Notes: generated from the letters alone by a model not told the origin. A DNA stretch of 64,000 nucleotides from Verrucomicrobiia bacterium (GCA_019634635.1 JAHCBB010000017.1:38461-102460); one strand, 5' to 3'. Shown: positions 8,430 to 19,954, numbered from the stretch's first letter. Program-made: numbers and translations.

Positions 8430-10046
8430 CTACTGATTTCGCCCGGGGGGCTGGCGGGTCAACACCACGCCGTCCGTCCTGCCCTCCAGTTGTTCTCGAA
8501 CATTCGCGGCACGGGCCTGAATGAACCGCTTCAGCTGCCACACCGGACGCCCCGGGTCCATCGGGTTCCGGCCATCACGCGGCTCCGTCCCAAAGGTCCC
8601 AGAAACGGCGGCGTCAAACCGCTCAAGACGCATCGGCGACCACTCCACGATGAGGGGCCGAATTGCCGGGGCGACCTCGTCCACCCGCCGGCACAACCGG
8701 TCCGGCTCAAACACGGTGTCCAGCAGCCTGCCCAAGGCCTCACGATACCGAATCCGGACCTCCTCGACGGAGAGCATCCGCTCCAGGAAACGATTCCGTC
8801 CCACCCACGGACGCCAGATGGAGGCCCGCTCCCGATCATCGGCGGTGGCAATGAAGGGGAATTCGCCCCAGGCATGGTCAAGATCCCAGGGGATGAACCC
8901 GATCCGGTTGGAGCGTGGATCCAGATGGAACAGGAAGTTCTGGCCGTTCGAAAGGATGCCATCGTAGTTGGACAGCAGCACCTCCGTGGCGAGGAACCGG
9001 GCGAAGGCGTCGAGATCCACGTAGTCACCCACCCGATCGGCAAAGGCATCGTCCGGGGCTGACGATACGAAGCGGGCCAGCTCCATGACGCGCTCCTGCT
9101 GGGCCGGCGTCGTCCTGGTCTTCGGATCGTAGATGCCTTCATAGTCCGCCCAGTTGGTGCCCAGATCGGCGAAAAGGTCCAGAGTGACCGGCTTGAAGAG
9201 CGCCACGCCAGAAGCACCGAACTGCTCCCGGGCCCAGGCGGCATCGGGGTTCTCCACCAAGAGGTACGGCCCGAGCAGACGTTCCTCCTCCAGGCCTTTG
9301 ATGCTGAGGAAGACCCTGGCGAACGCGGTTCGCGGCGCCGGAACCCCGGCCTCGCGAAACACCTCGTAGGCGAGTGTGTCGCTCAGGCAGGTGAAGTCCG
9401 CCGCGAGGTTCGCGAGGTTGAATGTGGAGCGGCCCGCCAGGGAGGCCCCCTTCACATTTCGGTTGAGGTCCAGTTTGAAGGGCTTTCGGTAGCTTCGCAC
9501 CGAGCCCAGGTAAGTGCCGTTGCCCTTGAACCGGATCCCGACGTTCGTGAATACCACGCCGCCAAACTCCACCGTCCCCTCCGACCAGGGGAAATCAATG
9601 CCCACCACCCCCGACAGACCGTTCCGCGACGCGTTCGGATTCCGCAACGTCATCGAGCCGTCGGGATTCATCCAGCGTCCTCCCGTCGGCACCCGCTGGT
9701 GCTGGATGCCCTCCCATCCGTCCGCATCAAACCTCAAATGGATGTTCCACACATTGGTCAGACGGTACAACGCCGCCGCCGAGGTCAGCTCACGGGCATC
9801 ATCCAGCGGTCCAGCGTAAACCGGGACGACCCCCGGTTGGCCCGGAGTCTCCTCGGGCGTGGCGGGCGGGGTCCATTCGACCATCCGCGCCATGAACCAC
9901 CCCTGAAACGCGGGGACTTGGAAGGCACCCCAGAGGGACAGTCCGAGCAGCAGGATGCAGAGGAAGAACCCGCCCGCTGCAAGCCCCGAAACCGCCAGCC
10001 AGCGTTTCCATCCGGATTTGGGCAACTTGGGGCGTGGAAATGGCAT
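8430..10046 (-). CDS. CotH kinase family protein, membrane-anchored
   Basis: 538 residues. A cytoplasmic basic tail is followed by one transmembrane segment (about 15-42, GLAAGGFFLCILLLGLSLWG). A large extracytoplasmic domain contains the CotH core: FKGNGTYLGSVRSYRKPFKLDLNR, then ADFTCLSDTLAYEVFREAGVPAPRTAFARVFL, GPYLLVENPD and GFIPWDLDHAWGEFPF. CotH proteins have an atypical kinase fold; spore-coat CotH phosphorylates coat proteins, and bacterial homologues outside spore formers are often surface proteins of unknown substrate. Residues such as the D-L-D-H of the metal-binding loop are present, so activity is possible. The gene faces the trxB-rhodanese pair and is divergent from purD. Confidence 0.88.
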   Translation of the reverse strand: MPFPRPKLPKSGWKRWLAVSGLAAGGFFLCILLLGLSLWGAFQVPAFQGWFMARMVEWTPPATPEETPGQPGVVPVYAGPLDDARELTSAAALYRLTNVWNIHLRFDADGWEGIQHQRVPTGGRWMNPDGSMTLRNPNASRNGLSGVVGIDFPWSEGTVEFGGVVFTNVGIRFKGNGTYLGSVRSYRKPFKLDLNRNVKGASLAGRSTFNLANLAADFTCLSDTLAYEVFREAGVPAPRTAFARVFLSIKGLEEERLLGPYLLVENPDAAWAREQFGASGVALFKPVTLDLFADLGTNWADYEGIYDPKTRTTPAQQERVMELARFVSSAPDDAFADRVGDYVDLDAFARFLATEVLLSNYDGILSNGQNFLFHLDPRSNRIGFIPWDLDHAWGEFPFIATADDRERASIWRPWVGRNRFLERMLSVEEVRIRYREALGRLLDTVFEPDRLCRRVDEVAPAIRPLIVEWSPMRLERFDAAVSGTFGTEPRDGRNPMDPGRPVWQLKRFIQARAANVREQLEGRTDGVVLTRQPPGRNQ

Positions 10047-10248
10047 GTCGGAGTGTTACGGAGCGGTGACGGGTGCTGCAAGCAGGCGAGCAGCCCTGGA
10101 ACAAACTCTGGGGGAAGCCGTCGAAGGGCTGGTGTCGCCATGAGCAGCAAATCCATCGCGTGACCCGTGGCCTGCCGCGGTAGGTGGCGATCCGGTGACG
10201 AGAAACCGGTTTGCCCCGTCGCGTGCTGCTGGTTCACTCGTGGGCCCG

Positions 10249-11559
10249 ATGAAGGTCCTGGTCCTTGGCTCCGGCGGACGCGAGCACGCCCTGGTTTGGA
10301 AGCTCGCCCGCTCGCCCCGCATCACCCGGCTCCAGGTGGCACCCGGCAACGCGGGCACCTCAGAGGAGCGTCTGGAGGCATCCGGCGATCCCGTGGAGAA
10401 CGTGCCGATCAGCGCCGAGGACCTGCCCGCCCTCCTCGATTGGGCCCGGCGACACAAACCGGACTTCACCGTCGTCGGTCCCGACAACCCCCTTGCGCTT
10501 GGGGTGGTGGACCTGTTCCGTGACGCCGGATTCCGCATCTGGGGCCCCACACGGGAGGCGGCCCGGTTTGAAGCGTCCAAGGCGTTCTCACAGGAGTTCA
10601 TGGAGCGTCACGGCATCCCCACCGCACGCGCCGGCACCTTCACCGACGCGGCCGCTGCCCGCCGCTTCTGCGCCAGCCTCGGCGGCCGATGCGCCGTCAA
10701 GGCCGACGGCCTCGCTCTTGGCAAAGGCGTCCTGCTGACGACGGACCTCGCCGCGGCAGAGCAGGCCGTGGATGACATCCTCGTGCGCGGCGTGTTCGGT
10801 GCCGCGGGTGCCCGCATTGTGATCCAGGAACGGCTTGAGGGGCGGGAAGTCTCCCTGCACGCGCTCACCGACGGCCGCTGCTACCGGCTTTTTCCCTCCT
10901 CCCAGGACCACAAGCGGATCCACGACGGGGATCAGGGCCCGAACACCGGCGGGATGGGCACCTATTCGCCGGCGCCCTTCCTGGCCGACGACGCCCTGGC
11001 CGCGGCAGGCCGTGAAGTTCTGGCCCCCTGGCTGCGGGGGTGCATGCGCGACGGCATCGAATTCCAGGGGCTCATTTACCCCGGCATCATGCTGACCGCC
11101 GCTGGTCCCCGGGTCATTGAGTTCAACGCACGGTTTGGAGATCCCGAGACGCAGGTCTACCTCCCGCGGATGCAGAATGATCTGTTGGAACTGTTGGAAG
11201 CCTGCGTGGACGGCACGCTGGACCGCCACACCCTCCGCTGGTCGTCCCGTTCGAGCGTCTGCGTGGTCGCCGCCAGCGCCGGGTACCCGGGATCTTCGGT
11301 CAAAGGGCTTCCCATCCAGGGACTGGAAACCGTGCATGGACTTCCCGACGTGAAGGTGTTCCATGCCGGCACGACGATGCGTGAGGAGGCCGTGGTCACC
11401 AATGGAGGCCGTGTGCTGGGGGTCACCGCCTGGGCCGGCACGCTCGCCACGGCGCGGAATAAAGCCTACGAAGCGCTGGACAGGATCCAGTTTGAAGGCA
11501 TGCAATTTCGGCGTGACATTGCCGCCCAAGCGTTGACCTCCGCTGAATTCCAGTCATGA
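10249..11559 (+). CDS. purD: Phosphoribosylamine--glycine ligase
   Basis: GAR synthetase, the second step of purine biosynthesis, joining glycine to phosphoribosylamine with ATP. 436 residues, the normal length. The N-domain motif VLVLGSGGREHALVWKL is followed by VVGPDNPLALGVVD. The ATP-grasp region shows KADGLALGKGVLL. The glycine/metal site contains QDHKRIHDGDQGPNTGGMG and EFNARFGDPETQ. The ATG at 10249 places the start directly before the Rossmann strand; an in-frame ATG lies upstream but adds residues that fit nothing in the family. The stop overlaps the next start by four bases (ATGA), coupling it to an S41-like protein. Confidence 0.96.
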   Translation: MKVLVLGSGGREHALVWKLARSPRITRLQVAPGNAGTSEERLEASGDPVENVPISAEDLPALLDWARRHKPDFTVVGPDNPLALGVVDLFRDAGFRIWGPTREAARFEASKAFSQEFMERHGIPTARAGTFTDAAAARRFCASLGGRCAVKADGLALGKGVLLTTDLAAAEQAVDDILVRGVFGAAGARIVIQERLEGREVSLHALTDGRCYRLFPSSQDHKRIHDGDQGPNTGGMGTYSPAPFLADDALAAAGREVLAPWLRGCMRDGIEFQGLIYPGIMLTAAGPRVIEFNARFGDPETQVYLPRMQNDLLELLEACVDGTLDRHTLRWSSRSSVCVVAASAGYPGSSVKGLPIQGLETVHGLPDVKVFHAGTTMREEAVVTNGGRVLGVTAWAGTLATARNKAYEALDRIQFEGMQFRRDIAAQALTSAEFQS

Positions 11560-12581
11560 CTCGTCGGATCTTCCTGATGTGCGCGCTCCTTGCGCGGCTG
11601 TGTGCCAGTCCTGATTCCGGCCTGCCCCGGTCGGAGGCCGACGAGATCCGCGCACTGGTCCGGGCGCACCTGCCATCGCCGGAGGTCGGAGATCTGTCCG
11701 CACCCACCGTCGAGGGAGTCCTCGAACAACTCGGCGGCCGGGCCTGGTGGGTCGAGCCCACAATCGCCAGCCCCGGGACCGCTCCGGCAGCCCCGCCACG
11801 GCGCCTCGATGGCGGCTTCGGCTATGTCCATCTGCCCGAACCCGACACCACGGCGGTGGCCGACCTGGATACCATCCTCGAAGCACTTGGCGGCGGGCCC
11901 GCACTGAGAGGGTTGGTTCTGGACCTCCGCTTCGCATCCGGACGGGACTTCGCGGCAGCATCCCGGCTGGCCGGACGATTCCTGCCCGCAGGTCAAAGGA
12001 TCCTGGACTGGGGTGAAGGAATGGCGACGGCAGGAGAATCCAACTTCGTGACCGCCCCGATCGTCCTACTCGTCAATGCGGGGACCCGCGGATCGGCAGA
12101 GGCGCTGGCCGCCGCGCTGCGCAGCGCCGGACGTGCGGTGATTGCCGGAGGTTCCAGTGCCGGCGAAGCGGCACAGTTCACCGATCTTCCTCTGGCGTCC
12201 GGACGGACACTGCGACTGACACTCGCCTCCGTGCGGACCGGCGATGGTCTGCCGATCCCCGGAGCGCGGGTCCTCCCCGACATCCCGGTGCCAATCCCGC
12301 CGGATTCCGAGCGACAGTTCCTTGGTGATCCGTACCGCCAGGTGCCCGGCACCCCGGAATCACCCGCGCCGGCCGAGTCCGCACTCAACGCCGCCACCAC
12401 GAGCCGGCCGCGCATGACCGAGGCCGAGCTGATTCGTTCCAAGCGCCAGTCCCTTGGCCAGTCGGTGCCACCCCGCATGCCCGCAGCGGCAGCCTCCCCC
12501 ACCCTGCAGGACCCCGTGTTGATCCGGGGCGTTGATCTGCTCACCGCACTCGACGCCCTGAGCCCGGTCGGATCACCCTGA
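11556..12581 (+). CDS. S41 peptidase-like protein lacking the catalytic lysine
   Basis: 341 residues with a short hydrophobic N-terminus that may be a signal peptide. The middle part matches the tail-specific/C-terminal-processing peptidase core: LRGLVLDLRFASGRDFAAAS, then the nucleophile segment LVNAGTRGSAEALAAAL (Ser180), and a PDIPVP strand near 241-246. In active S41 enzymes the general-base Lys lies in a G-K-G segment about 25 residues after the serine. Here that segment is GGSSAGEAAQF (198-208), with Glu204 in the Lys position. No PDZ domain is obvious. The protein is therefore probably inactive or uses altered chemistry. Its start overlaps the purD stop by four bases; the reason for that pairing is unknown. 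Confidence 0.7.
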   Translation: MTRRIFLMCALLARLCASPDSGLPRSEADEIRALVRAHLPSPEVGDLSAPTVEGVLEQLGGRAWWVEPTIASPGTAPAAPPRRLDGGFGYVHLPEPDTTAVADLDTILEALGGGPALRGLVLDLRFASGRDFAAASRLAGRFLPAGQRILDWGEGMATAGESNFVTAPIVLLVNAGTRGSAEALAAALRSAGRAVIAGGSSAGEAAQFTDLPLASGRTLRLTLASVRTGDGLPIPGARVLPDIPVPIPPDSERQFLGDPYRQVPGTPESPAPAESALNAATTSRPRMTEAELIRSKRQSLGQSVPPRMPAAAASPTLQDPVLIRGVDLLTALDALSPVGSP

Positions 12582-12588
12582 GCCGGCG

Positions 12589-15146
12589 TCACCGGAGGTT
12601 CTCAAGGTAGGCCATCAGGTCCCGGACCTCGTCCACCGTCAACGCGGCCGTCAACCCCTCGGGCATCAGGGAGAGGCTTCCCGCCAGGTGGGCCGCCACC
12701 AATCGGCCCGGGATGCGCGTCCGCCCTCCGTCGCCACCCATGAGCACCAACGTGCCATCCGGATCCTGCGACACCAACCGCCCGGAGTACTGCTCCCCAC
12801 CAACGGTCTCCACCCGGTGCTCCGCAAACTGAGGGGCGATGTCCCGCGACGGTTCGAGAAGGGACCACAAGAGCTTTTCACGATCGGACCCGCGGCGAAT
12901 TGTGGAGAGATCAGGTCCGAGCAACCCGCCACGTCCCTGAACACGGTGGCAGCGCGCGCAGGCCACGGTCGCGGACCGAAAGACGCGAGATCCCCGCTCC
13001 GGATCCCCCGGAGCCGCGTCCAGCAACCGGATCCAGCCCTCCACGTCCTCCGGATGAGCCGGCGGCGTCCCGAGGGCCACCGACGCCAATGCCGCCACAC
13101 GGTCGCGGCCCGATGTTGCGGCCGCCTGCAAGGCAGGTCGCACACCGGGCACCTGCAGCCAACCGGCCAGCGCCCGGGCCACTTCCACAGCCACGACCTC
13201 CTCCGGGTCGTCGAGCAACTCCTTCAATGCCGTCACGTGATCGTGATGAGTCCCGGTCAGCGACAGAATCGCCTCGGCGCGCAATTGGGCCGGCTCCACC
13301 GCGTTCCGGACGAGGGCCTGCAGGGCGTTCACCGCATCCGGGTCGTCGGTTCCCGCAAGATCCATCACCGCATTCAACCGCAGGAACAATGGCGTCTGAC
13401 AAGCGCGGACCCTGGCCACCGACCGGGCGATCTGCTCCGGCGAAGGCCGGCTGGGAATGGCCCATACCTGGACGACCGCATCGGTCACCGCCGCCGTCTC
13501 TGCGGCATGACTCATCGCCTGGAACTTCGCCACGGCGACCGCATGCAACTCCGCCAGCAGTGGCGTCAGACCGGCCACCTGAAGCACTTCCGGAGCCCCG
13601 GCGCCCACATCACCGAGGTCCTCCTCAATGGCCCACACCAGCGCCGCCGTCCGAACCTCGGGATCCTCATCCCGCAATCCCCGGCCAATCCAGGCCTTCT
13701 CCCGGTCCCGGCGTTGCCCCATCGGTCCCGCCAGTTCGAGCGACCCGCGCGCGGCCAGCAGCAGCCCGGTGCGCTCCCGGGGAGAGCCACCGGCCCAGGA
13801 CGCATCCAGGCGGGCTTCAGGGAGGGACGAAAGTCGGTGGATTGCGGTCGCGCGAACAAATGGGTCGGGATCCCCAAGGGCTTGCTCCAGCAATTCCCGT
13901 GCGCGGACAGGATCGGCCTGCTCGAAGGAGCGACGCATCCGCTCTGGTTCGGAGGGCGGCGGCAGGGACCGGGGAGGCGTCGCAGAAGGTGTGCGCGCGG
14001 AAAGCCGCCACAAGGCGCCCGCACCGTGGACCGGATAGTCAGACTTGACCCAATCGGTGAACACCAGGGAGCCATCTGGCGCCGCCGCCAGACTGACCGG
14101 ACGAAACGTCGCCCCTCCCACCACCAGCGGTTCGCGGTCCGATCGGAGCGTTGCGCCCACCGGGACCGGACGAAACACCTCGATGCGATGGTCCCATGTG
14201 GCGGTGACGAACAACGCCCCGTCATACCGGGCGGGAAACCGCGTTGCGGCGGCATCCAGGATCGAACTCGGGGCCTCGCCCGTCCCCGCCACCATGCCCA
14301 GGGTCCCGGGAAGCTCCCCGTCCCATGCAATCAGCGGACTCAGCCCGTCGCGTCCATGCCGAAACTGGAATCCGTAATTTCCCCCACGGATCACGTCGAG
14401 CAGACGACACGGAGGACGGGAATCCGGATCATTATCCACCACAAAGAGCCGCTCGTGGCGGTCGAACGTCATGCCGAAGGCGTTCCAAAACCCCCGGGCG
14501 AAACCCTCAAGACCTGAGCCGTCCGCCCGACAACGCACGACCACCCCGCCAGCGCCCGCCCGGACGGCGACCCGCCGCTGGTCGGATCCGACGATCGCGT
14601 AGGGCAGTCCGAGATTTTCCCCGGTCCCCAGGTAGAGCCAGCCATCGGGGCCGAAGGCGATGCCGCCGATGCCATTGTGTGGGTAGTCGCCCCGGGTCTC
14701 CATCGTGAGGATCACGGTGCGATCCAAGGCGCGGACCGCATCCCCCTCCAGGCGATATCGGAGCACGCCGTTTCGATGCGTCACGTACAGGGTGCCCTCC
14801 GGACCCATCGCCAGGTGCATGCCCCAGCGGATTCCCTCTGCGGCCACCAGGGGCGGGCCGGGAGCCCCGGGAACCACGACCCGGATGCGATCGGAGGCAG
14901 GACCGGAATAGTCCTGTGGCGGGAAATGGGTGTGGGATTCGAGGACGAAGATCCGCCCGGTGGCGTCCACCGTGCACCCGACCGGTGTGACCAGCTCCGG
15001 GGCACCGGCGAGGCGCTCGATCTGGAGTTCGGGGTCCAGGCTGCGCGGGAATTCGGCGCCCACCAACGCGAAGGAGATCGCGGCGAGGCAATGGGCAAGC
15101 ATCCGGACCCGGACCCGCCCGGCCTGCGCGAATGCGACGCGACCGT

Positions 15147-15150
<4 letters not shown>
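12589..15150 (-). CDS. PVC-type haem-binding protein: beta-propeller, HEAT repeats and CxxCH domain
   Basis: 853 residues. A signal-like segment (about 17-32, MLAHCLAAISFALVGA) precedes a six-bladed propeller of the membrane-bound-dehydrogenase type (about 35-380), with repeats such as GIAFGPDGWLYLGTGENLG and GNYGFQFRHGRDG. A HEAT-repeat region follows (about 420-700). The C-terminal putative haem-binding domain has CARCH at 731-735 and the family pattern GPDLSTI...SLMPEGL. Such proteins are typical of Planctomycetes and Verrucomicrobia and are thought to be extracytoplasmic redox proteins, but no substrate is established. The start ATG overlaps the stop of the upstream Ser/Thr kinase gene by four bases, so the two are translationally coupled. 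An internal ATG at 15102 is an alternative start. Confidence 0.88.
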
Positions 15151-15971
<821 letters not shown>

Positions 15972-16151
15972 TCGGATTGGCCGCGGGTAGCTATCACAGG
16001 GGCCGGCCCCCGGAAAGCGCCGCGTGATTCATTTTCGCCCCGGTTCCCCAAAGCGCACGTTGAAAGCAAGGCGCGGGCCGGGCGCCCCGAATTTTCAATC
16101 CAAAAACTGGCGATGTTCCGGTCCCGTGGATCGGGTTTGCTGCCGGACACC

Positions 16152-16943
16152 ATGACCGGCCGGTTGCCCCTCGCATGCTCCCACCGGTTGAGTGTCGGGG
16201 TCCGGAACCACCTCGAAGACCTTCTGGGCCTCCTGTACCCCAATCGGTGCCTCCTGTGCGATGGGGAGCCGGCATCCGCCCGCGGAGGTTACGTCGGCAG
16301 CCGTTGCCGGCGCTCCGTCCGCGCCATACACCCCCCCTACTGTTCCCAATGCGGACTGCCATTTCCCGCCGACATCACCGGGAGCTTCGTCTGCACCAAC
16401 TGCGAGGGCCTGTCACTTGCGTTTGAGTCCGCCCGGGCCGCAGTGGTGGCTGGCGGGGTCGTCCTGGAGGTGATTCACCGGTTCAAGTACGCCCGGGCGC
16501 TCTGGTTTGAACCCTTCCTGTCCGACCTGCTCCTCACCGCGGCAGTGCCCGCCCTTGCGGGTGGCGGTTGGACCGCGGTGGTGCCCGTCCCGCTTCATCC
16601 GGTCCGCGCCCGCCATCGTGAATTCAACCAGGCGGAGCGCCTGGCCCGTCCCCTGGCCGCGGCCCTCGGCCTTCCCCTGCTCTGCAACCGGGTCCGCCGC
16701 ACGATGCCCACGCTCACCCAGACCCACCTTTCCCGGGCCGAACGCGCCCGCAACGTGAACCGGGCCTTCCAACCGGGCGACGGCGGCCGATTGGACGGGG
16801 CCTCAGTGGTCATCGTGGATGACGTCTTGACCACCGGTGCCACCACCAGTGCCACCGCCGGGGTGCTGCGCCGCCTGGGCGCCGTCCGTGTCTGCGTCTG
16901 GTCGGTCGCCCGCGCGATCCGCGGCGAACCTCCGCTTGCCTGA
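16152..16943 (+). CDS. comF: ComF family protein (phosphoribosyltransferase-like)
   Basis: 263 residues. The N-terminal zinc-binding part has CLLC, then YCSQCGLPF and CTNC. The C-terminal half is a type I phosphoribosyltransferase fold: VVPVPLHPVRARHREFNQAERLARPLA, then the PRPP loop VVIVDDVLTTGATTSAT. In naturally transformable bacteria ComF helps DNA uptake or processing; in others the role is unclear. ATG 16152 is chosen, with ATG 16113 as an alternative; neither has a clear ribosome site. The long upstream extension of this frame is antisense to the kinase gene and is not real. It is divergent from that kinase. Confidence 0.88.
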   Translation: MTGRLPLACSHRLSVGVRNHLEDLLGLLYPNRCLLCDGEPASARGGYVGSRCRRSVRAIHPPYCSQCGLPFPADITGSFVCTNCEGLSLAFESARAAVVAGGVVLEVIHRFKYARALWFEPFLSDLLLTAAVPALAGGGWTAVVPVPLHPVRARHREFNQAERLARPLAAALGLPLLCNRVRRTMPTLTQTHLSRAERARNVNRAFQPGDGGRLDGASVVIVDDVLTTGATTSATAGVLRRLGAVRVCVWSVARAIRGEPPLA

Positions 16944-17237
16944 AGTCCCCGGCCCCGGACCACGATCCGCGGCCGGTTCCCGGGTTCTGAGCCTTCGATC
17001 GCTCCGTTCCCGACTCCGGGGAGGCGCTGTTTAAGCCCCTGCCCCGGACCAGGTCATGGGGCGCACCCGAGCCTGAGGCCGCTGGAGCCCCTCGAAAATC
17101 CGGGTTTCCGGGTCTCGCCGCGGCGCAAACCCCTTGCCCGCCCCCGTACGCCACCGCTTAACTGACGGGACGCCGTCGCCGCGGCGGTTCCCGGCCTCCG
17201 GCTTGGTACCGCGTCAACGGCCATCGTTCATCCGTCC

Positions 17238-18593
17238 ATGCCTTACACCACCTGTTCAGTGCCTCCCGGCGAAAAGATTGCCATTCACGAGGGAAAACTC
17301 GCGGTTCCCGACCACCCGATCATCCCGTTCATCCGGGGCGACGGCACCGGACCCGATATCTGGGCGGCAAGCGTCCGCGTTCTCGACGCCGCGGTGACCA
17401 AGGCCTACGGCGGTCGCCGCCAGATCGCCTGGATGGAAGTCTTTGCGGGCGAAGAAAGCTTCAAGCGGTTCAACAACTGGCTCCCGGACGACACCGTGGA
17501 GGCCTTCCGTGAGTTTCTGGTGGGCATCAAGGGCCCCCTCACCACACCGGTTGGAGGGGGGATCCGCTCCCTCAATGTCGCCCTTCGGCAGATGCTCGAC
17601 CTCTACGTCTGTCTGCGCCCCGTGCAATACTTTCGCGGGGTTCCCAGCCCGGTGAAGCATCCCGAGAAGGTGGATATGGTGATCTTCCGGGAGAACACCG
17701 AGGACATCTACGCGGGCATCGAATTCGCCGCGGGTTCGCCCGAGGCCGGGAAACTCCTGAGCTGGCTCTCAGCCGAGTTCCCGAAGGAGTTCAAGAAGGT
17801 CCGTTTCGGCACGCGCGAATCGGCCGAATCGTTCTGGAAAGCCGTGGGTGCGCCCGACGTGGATTCCGGCGTTCAGGTGGGCATCGGGCTCAAGCCCGTC
17901 AGCTGGTCAGGGAGTGTCCGGCTCATCCACAGCGCCATCAGCTACGCGATCAAGTTCGGACGCAAGTCCGTCACCCTCGTCCACAAGGGCAACATCATGA
18001 AATTCACCGAGGGTGCGTTCCGCGACTGGGGCTACCAATGCGCCGAACGGCACTTCGGGGACAAGGTCTACACCTGGACGCAGTGGGAGCGGACCAAAAA
18101 GGCGCAAGGCGAGGAGGCCGCCAATGCCGAACAAAAGGCCGCCCTGGCCGCCGGCCGCGTCCTGGTCAAGGACGCCATCGCCGACATCGTCCTGCAGCAG
18201 GTCCTGACGCGTCCGGAGGACTTTGATGTGATCGCGACCCTGAACCTCAATGGCGACTACCTGAGCGACGCCCTTGCCGCCCAGGTGGGCGGCATCGGCA
18301 TCGCGCCGGGCGGCAACATCAACTACATCACCGGGCACGCCATCTTTGAGGCCACGCACGGGACGGCCCCCAAGTATGCCGGCAAGGACATGGTCAACCC
18401 CGGCTCGGTGATCCTGAGCGGTGAGATGATGCTTCGGCACCTGGGATGGGTGGAAGCGGCCGATCTGGTGTTGCGCGGCTTGAACGGTGCGATTGGAAGC
18501 CGTCGGGTGACCTATGACTTTGCCCGCTTGATGGAGGGCGGCACGCAGGTCAAGTGCTCGGAATTCGGCGACAATCTCATCGCCCACATGTGA
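17238..18593 (+). CDS. icd: NADP-dependent isocitrate dehydrogenase
   Basis: TCA-cycle enzyme converting isocitrate to 2-oxoglutarate, 451 residues, of the E. coli homodimeric class. [16 protein letters not shown] is near the N-terminus. The substrate loop [10 protein letters not shown] carries the serine that AceK phosphorylates in E. coli. [14 protein letters not shown] and [20 protein letters not shown] follow, then [18 protein letters not shown]. The coenzyme site HGTAPKYAG keeps the Lys-Tyr pair associated with NADP use. About 30 residues more than E. coli Icd are accounted for by insertions around 165-210. The 294-base gap before it (16944-17237) holds no gene and presumably its promoter. 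Confidence 0.97.
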   Translation: MPYTTCSVPPGEKIAIHEGKLAVPDHPIIPFIRGDGTGPDIWAASVRVLDAAVTKAYGGRRQIAWMEVFAGEESFKRFNNWLPDDTVEAFREFLVGIKGPLTTPVGGGIRSLNVALRQMLDLYVCLRPVQYFRGVPSPVKHPEKVDMVIFRENTEDIYAGIEFAAGSPEAGKLLSWLSAEFPKEFKKVRFGTRESAESFWKAVGAPDVDSGVQVGIGLKPVSWSGSVRLIHSAISYAIKFGRKSVTLVHKGNIMKFTEGAFRDWGYQCAERHFGDKVYTWTQWERTKKAQGEEAANAEQKAALAAGRVLVKDAIADIVLQQVLTRPEDFDVIATLNLNGDYLSDALAAQVGGIGIAPGGNINYITGHAIFEATHGTAPKYAGKDMVNPGSVILSGEMMLRHLGWVEAADLVLRGLNGAIGSRRVTYDFARLMEGGTQVKCSEFGDNLIAHM

Positions 18594-18601
18594 GGGCCCG
18601 C

Positions 18602-18631
18602 GGCCCCGGGTCCACCGGCGGCCCCGGGGCC
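18602..18631 (+). terminator. GC-rich hairpin after icd
   Basis: GGCCCCGGG (18602-18610) and CCCGGGGCC (18623-18631) form a perfect 9-bp stem with a 12-base loop, eight bases after the icd stop. There is no T-run, so this is a probable but non-canonical terminator. Confidence 0.5.
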
Positions 18632-18700
18632 CGCAGTGGATGGTCCAGGGCCTGAACGCGGCAGGCAACCGGCGGATTGAACGGCTGGGCCCCCTCGCGC

Positions 18701-19954
18701 ATGCTCGAACGCGTGCCGCTGCCCGCCAACTGGGTGCTGCCCCTGATGCTGCTGCTGGTGGGGTTCAGTTTTTTCTTCGCCGCTGCCGAAACCGCCCTTT
18801 TTTCCCTCGGGCCCTGGCGGGCCCGGCGCCTGGCGGAGCAACGTCCAGCCCCCGGGGCGGTGGTGTCCGGATTGCTGGCGCGTCCCGACGAACTCCTGGC
18901 GAGCCTGGTACTCGGCAACACGGTGTCGAACTTCCTGCTGGTGGCGCTGGGTCTGCTGAGCTTCGGGGTGGCCCTCTGGGAGCGCTTCCTGGTCCTGTTG
19001 GTGCTCCTCGCCGTGTTGCTGATCGCCTGCGAAATGACGCCCAAGGCCCTCGCCGTTCGAAGCCCCGAAGCCTGGGCCCTGCGCGTCGCCCGGCCGATGC
19101 GGCTCTTCGTACGGTTCACCGGACCGGTGATCCGTTTCGCCCGAAACGTGGTGGACCGACTGCTCAGTCCGGTACTCCGCTGGGCGCCGCCAACGCGGGT
19201 CGAGGTCACCGCCGAGGAGTACGCCGACCTGGTGGATCTCGCGCATCAGCAGGGTGCGGTCTCACGCGCCGAACGCGACATCATCCACCGCATCCTCGCC
19301 CTCAACCGCAGGACCGCCCGGGATGCCATGCGCCCACGGGCGCAGATGGTGCTACTGCCCGACGATCTGCCGGTCGCGGACCTGGCGCGGTCCGCACGCG
19401 AACTCCGGCACCACCGGATTCCCCTCTTTGACGAGACCCCGGAAAACATCGTGGCGGTGCTGAACACCCGAACCCTGCTGCTGGCGCCGGGTGCCGACCT
19501 GGACGAGGCGCTGGAGTTCCCCTCGTTCGTCCCGGAAAGCATGAACCTGATGGCGCTGTTCCAAGCCCTGCAGCGGCAGCGCCGCGGCCTCGCGATTGTT
19601 CTCGACGAGTTCGGGGGTCCCTCGGGGCTGGTGACGCTTGAAGACGTGCTCGAAACCGTCGTGGGACCGATCCGGGGTGAAGGGGAGGCGGAAGGCTTTG
19701 TGATGGAGCGCATGGCTCCGGGGCGATGGCGCGTCAACGGGGCCATGCGGCTGGATGATTTTGCCCGGGAGTTCCCCGGGCTGGGGAGTGATCCCGACGT
19801 GGACACCCTCGGCGGCCTTGTGGTGAAGCTGGCCGAAGTCGTGCCGGCTCCAGGGGAGGTGTTCCTCCACCGCGGCGTGCGCTTCACGGTGCGGGCATCG
19901 GACGAACGACGGGTTCGAGAACTGATGGTCGAGGCCGTCGGAGGGGGGACATGA
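18701..19954 (+). CDS. CNNM/HlyC-CorC family membrane protein (first of three)
   Basis: 417 residues. The N-terminal DUF21 membrane domain has three to four helices (MLLLVGFSFFFAAAETALFSL, NFLLVALGLLSFGVALW, VLLVLLAVLLIA). The cytoplasmic CBS pair follows, with MRPRAQMVLLPDDLPVADL and LAIVLDEFGGPSGLVTLEDVLE. The C-terminal CorC_HlyC domain ends the protein (about 330-415). Family members are linked to magnesium or cobalt efflux and to sodium/magnesium exchange. The ATG at 18701 is used rather than an upstream TTG at 18677 because it starts immediately before the membrane domain. The stop overlaps the next gene by four bases (ATGA at 19951-19954). Confidence 0.88.
   Translation: MLERVPLPANWVLPLMLLLVGFSFFFAAAETALFSLGPWRARRLAEQRPAPGAVVSGLLARPDELLASLVLGNTVSNFLLVALGLLSFGVALWERFLVLLVLLAVLLIACEMTPKALAVRSPEAWALRVARPMRLFVRFTGPVIRFARNVVDRLLSPVLRWAPPTRVEVTAEEYADLVDLAHQQGAVSRAERDIIHRILALNRRTARDAMRPRAQMVLLPDDLPVADLARSARELRHHRIPLFDETPENIVAVLNTRTLLLAPGADLDEALEFPSFVPESMNLMALFQALQRQRRGLAIVLDEFGGPSGLVTLEDVLETVVGPIRGEGEAEGFVMERMAPGRWRVNGAMRLDDFAREFPGLGSDPDVDTLGGLVVKLAEVVPAPGEVFLHRGVRFTVRASDERRVRELMVEAVGGGT

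Noticed and set aside
10047..10248. Riboswitch upstream of purD
   Set aside because: Small hairpins such as CCGGT/ACCGG are present, but no purine or other riboswitch consensus could be matched.
12688..14517. 609-residue plus-strand frame
   Set aside because: It is the antisense shadow of the propeller/HEAT haem-binding gene, which has recognisable domains.
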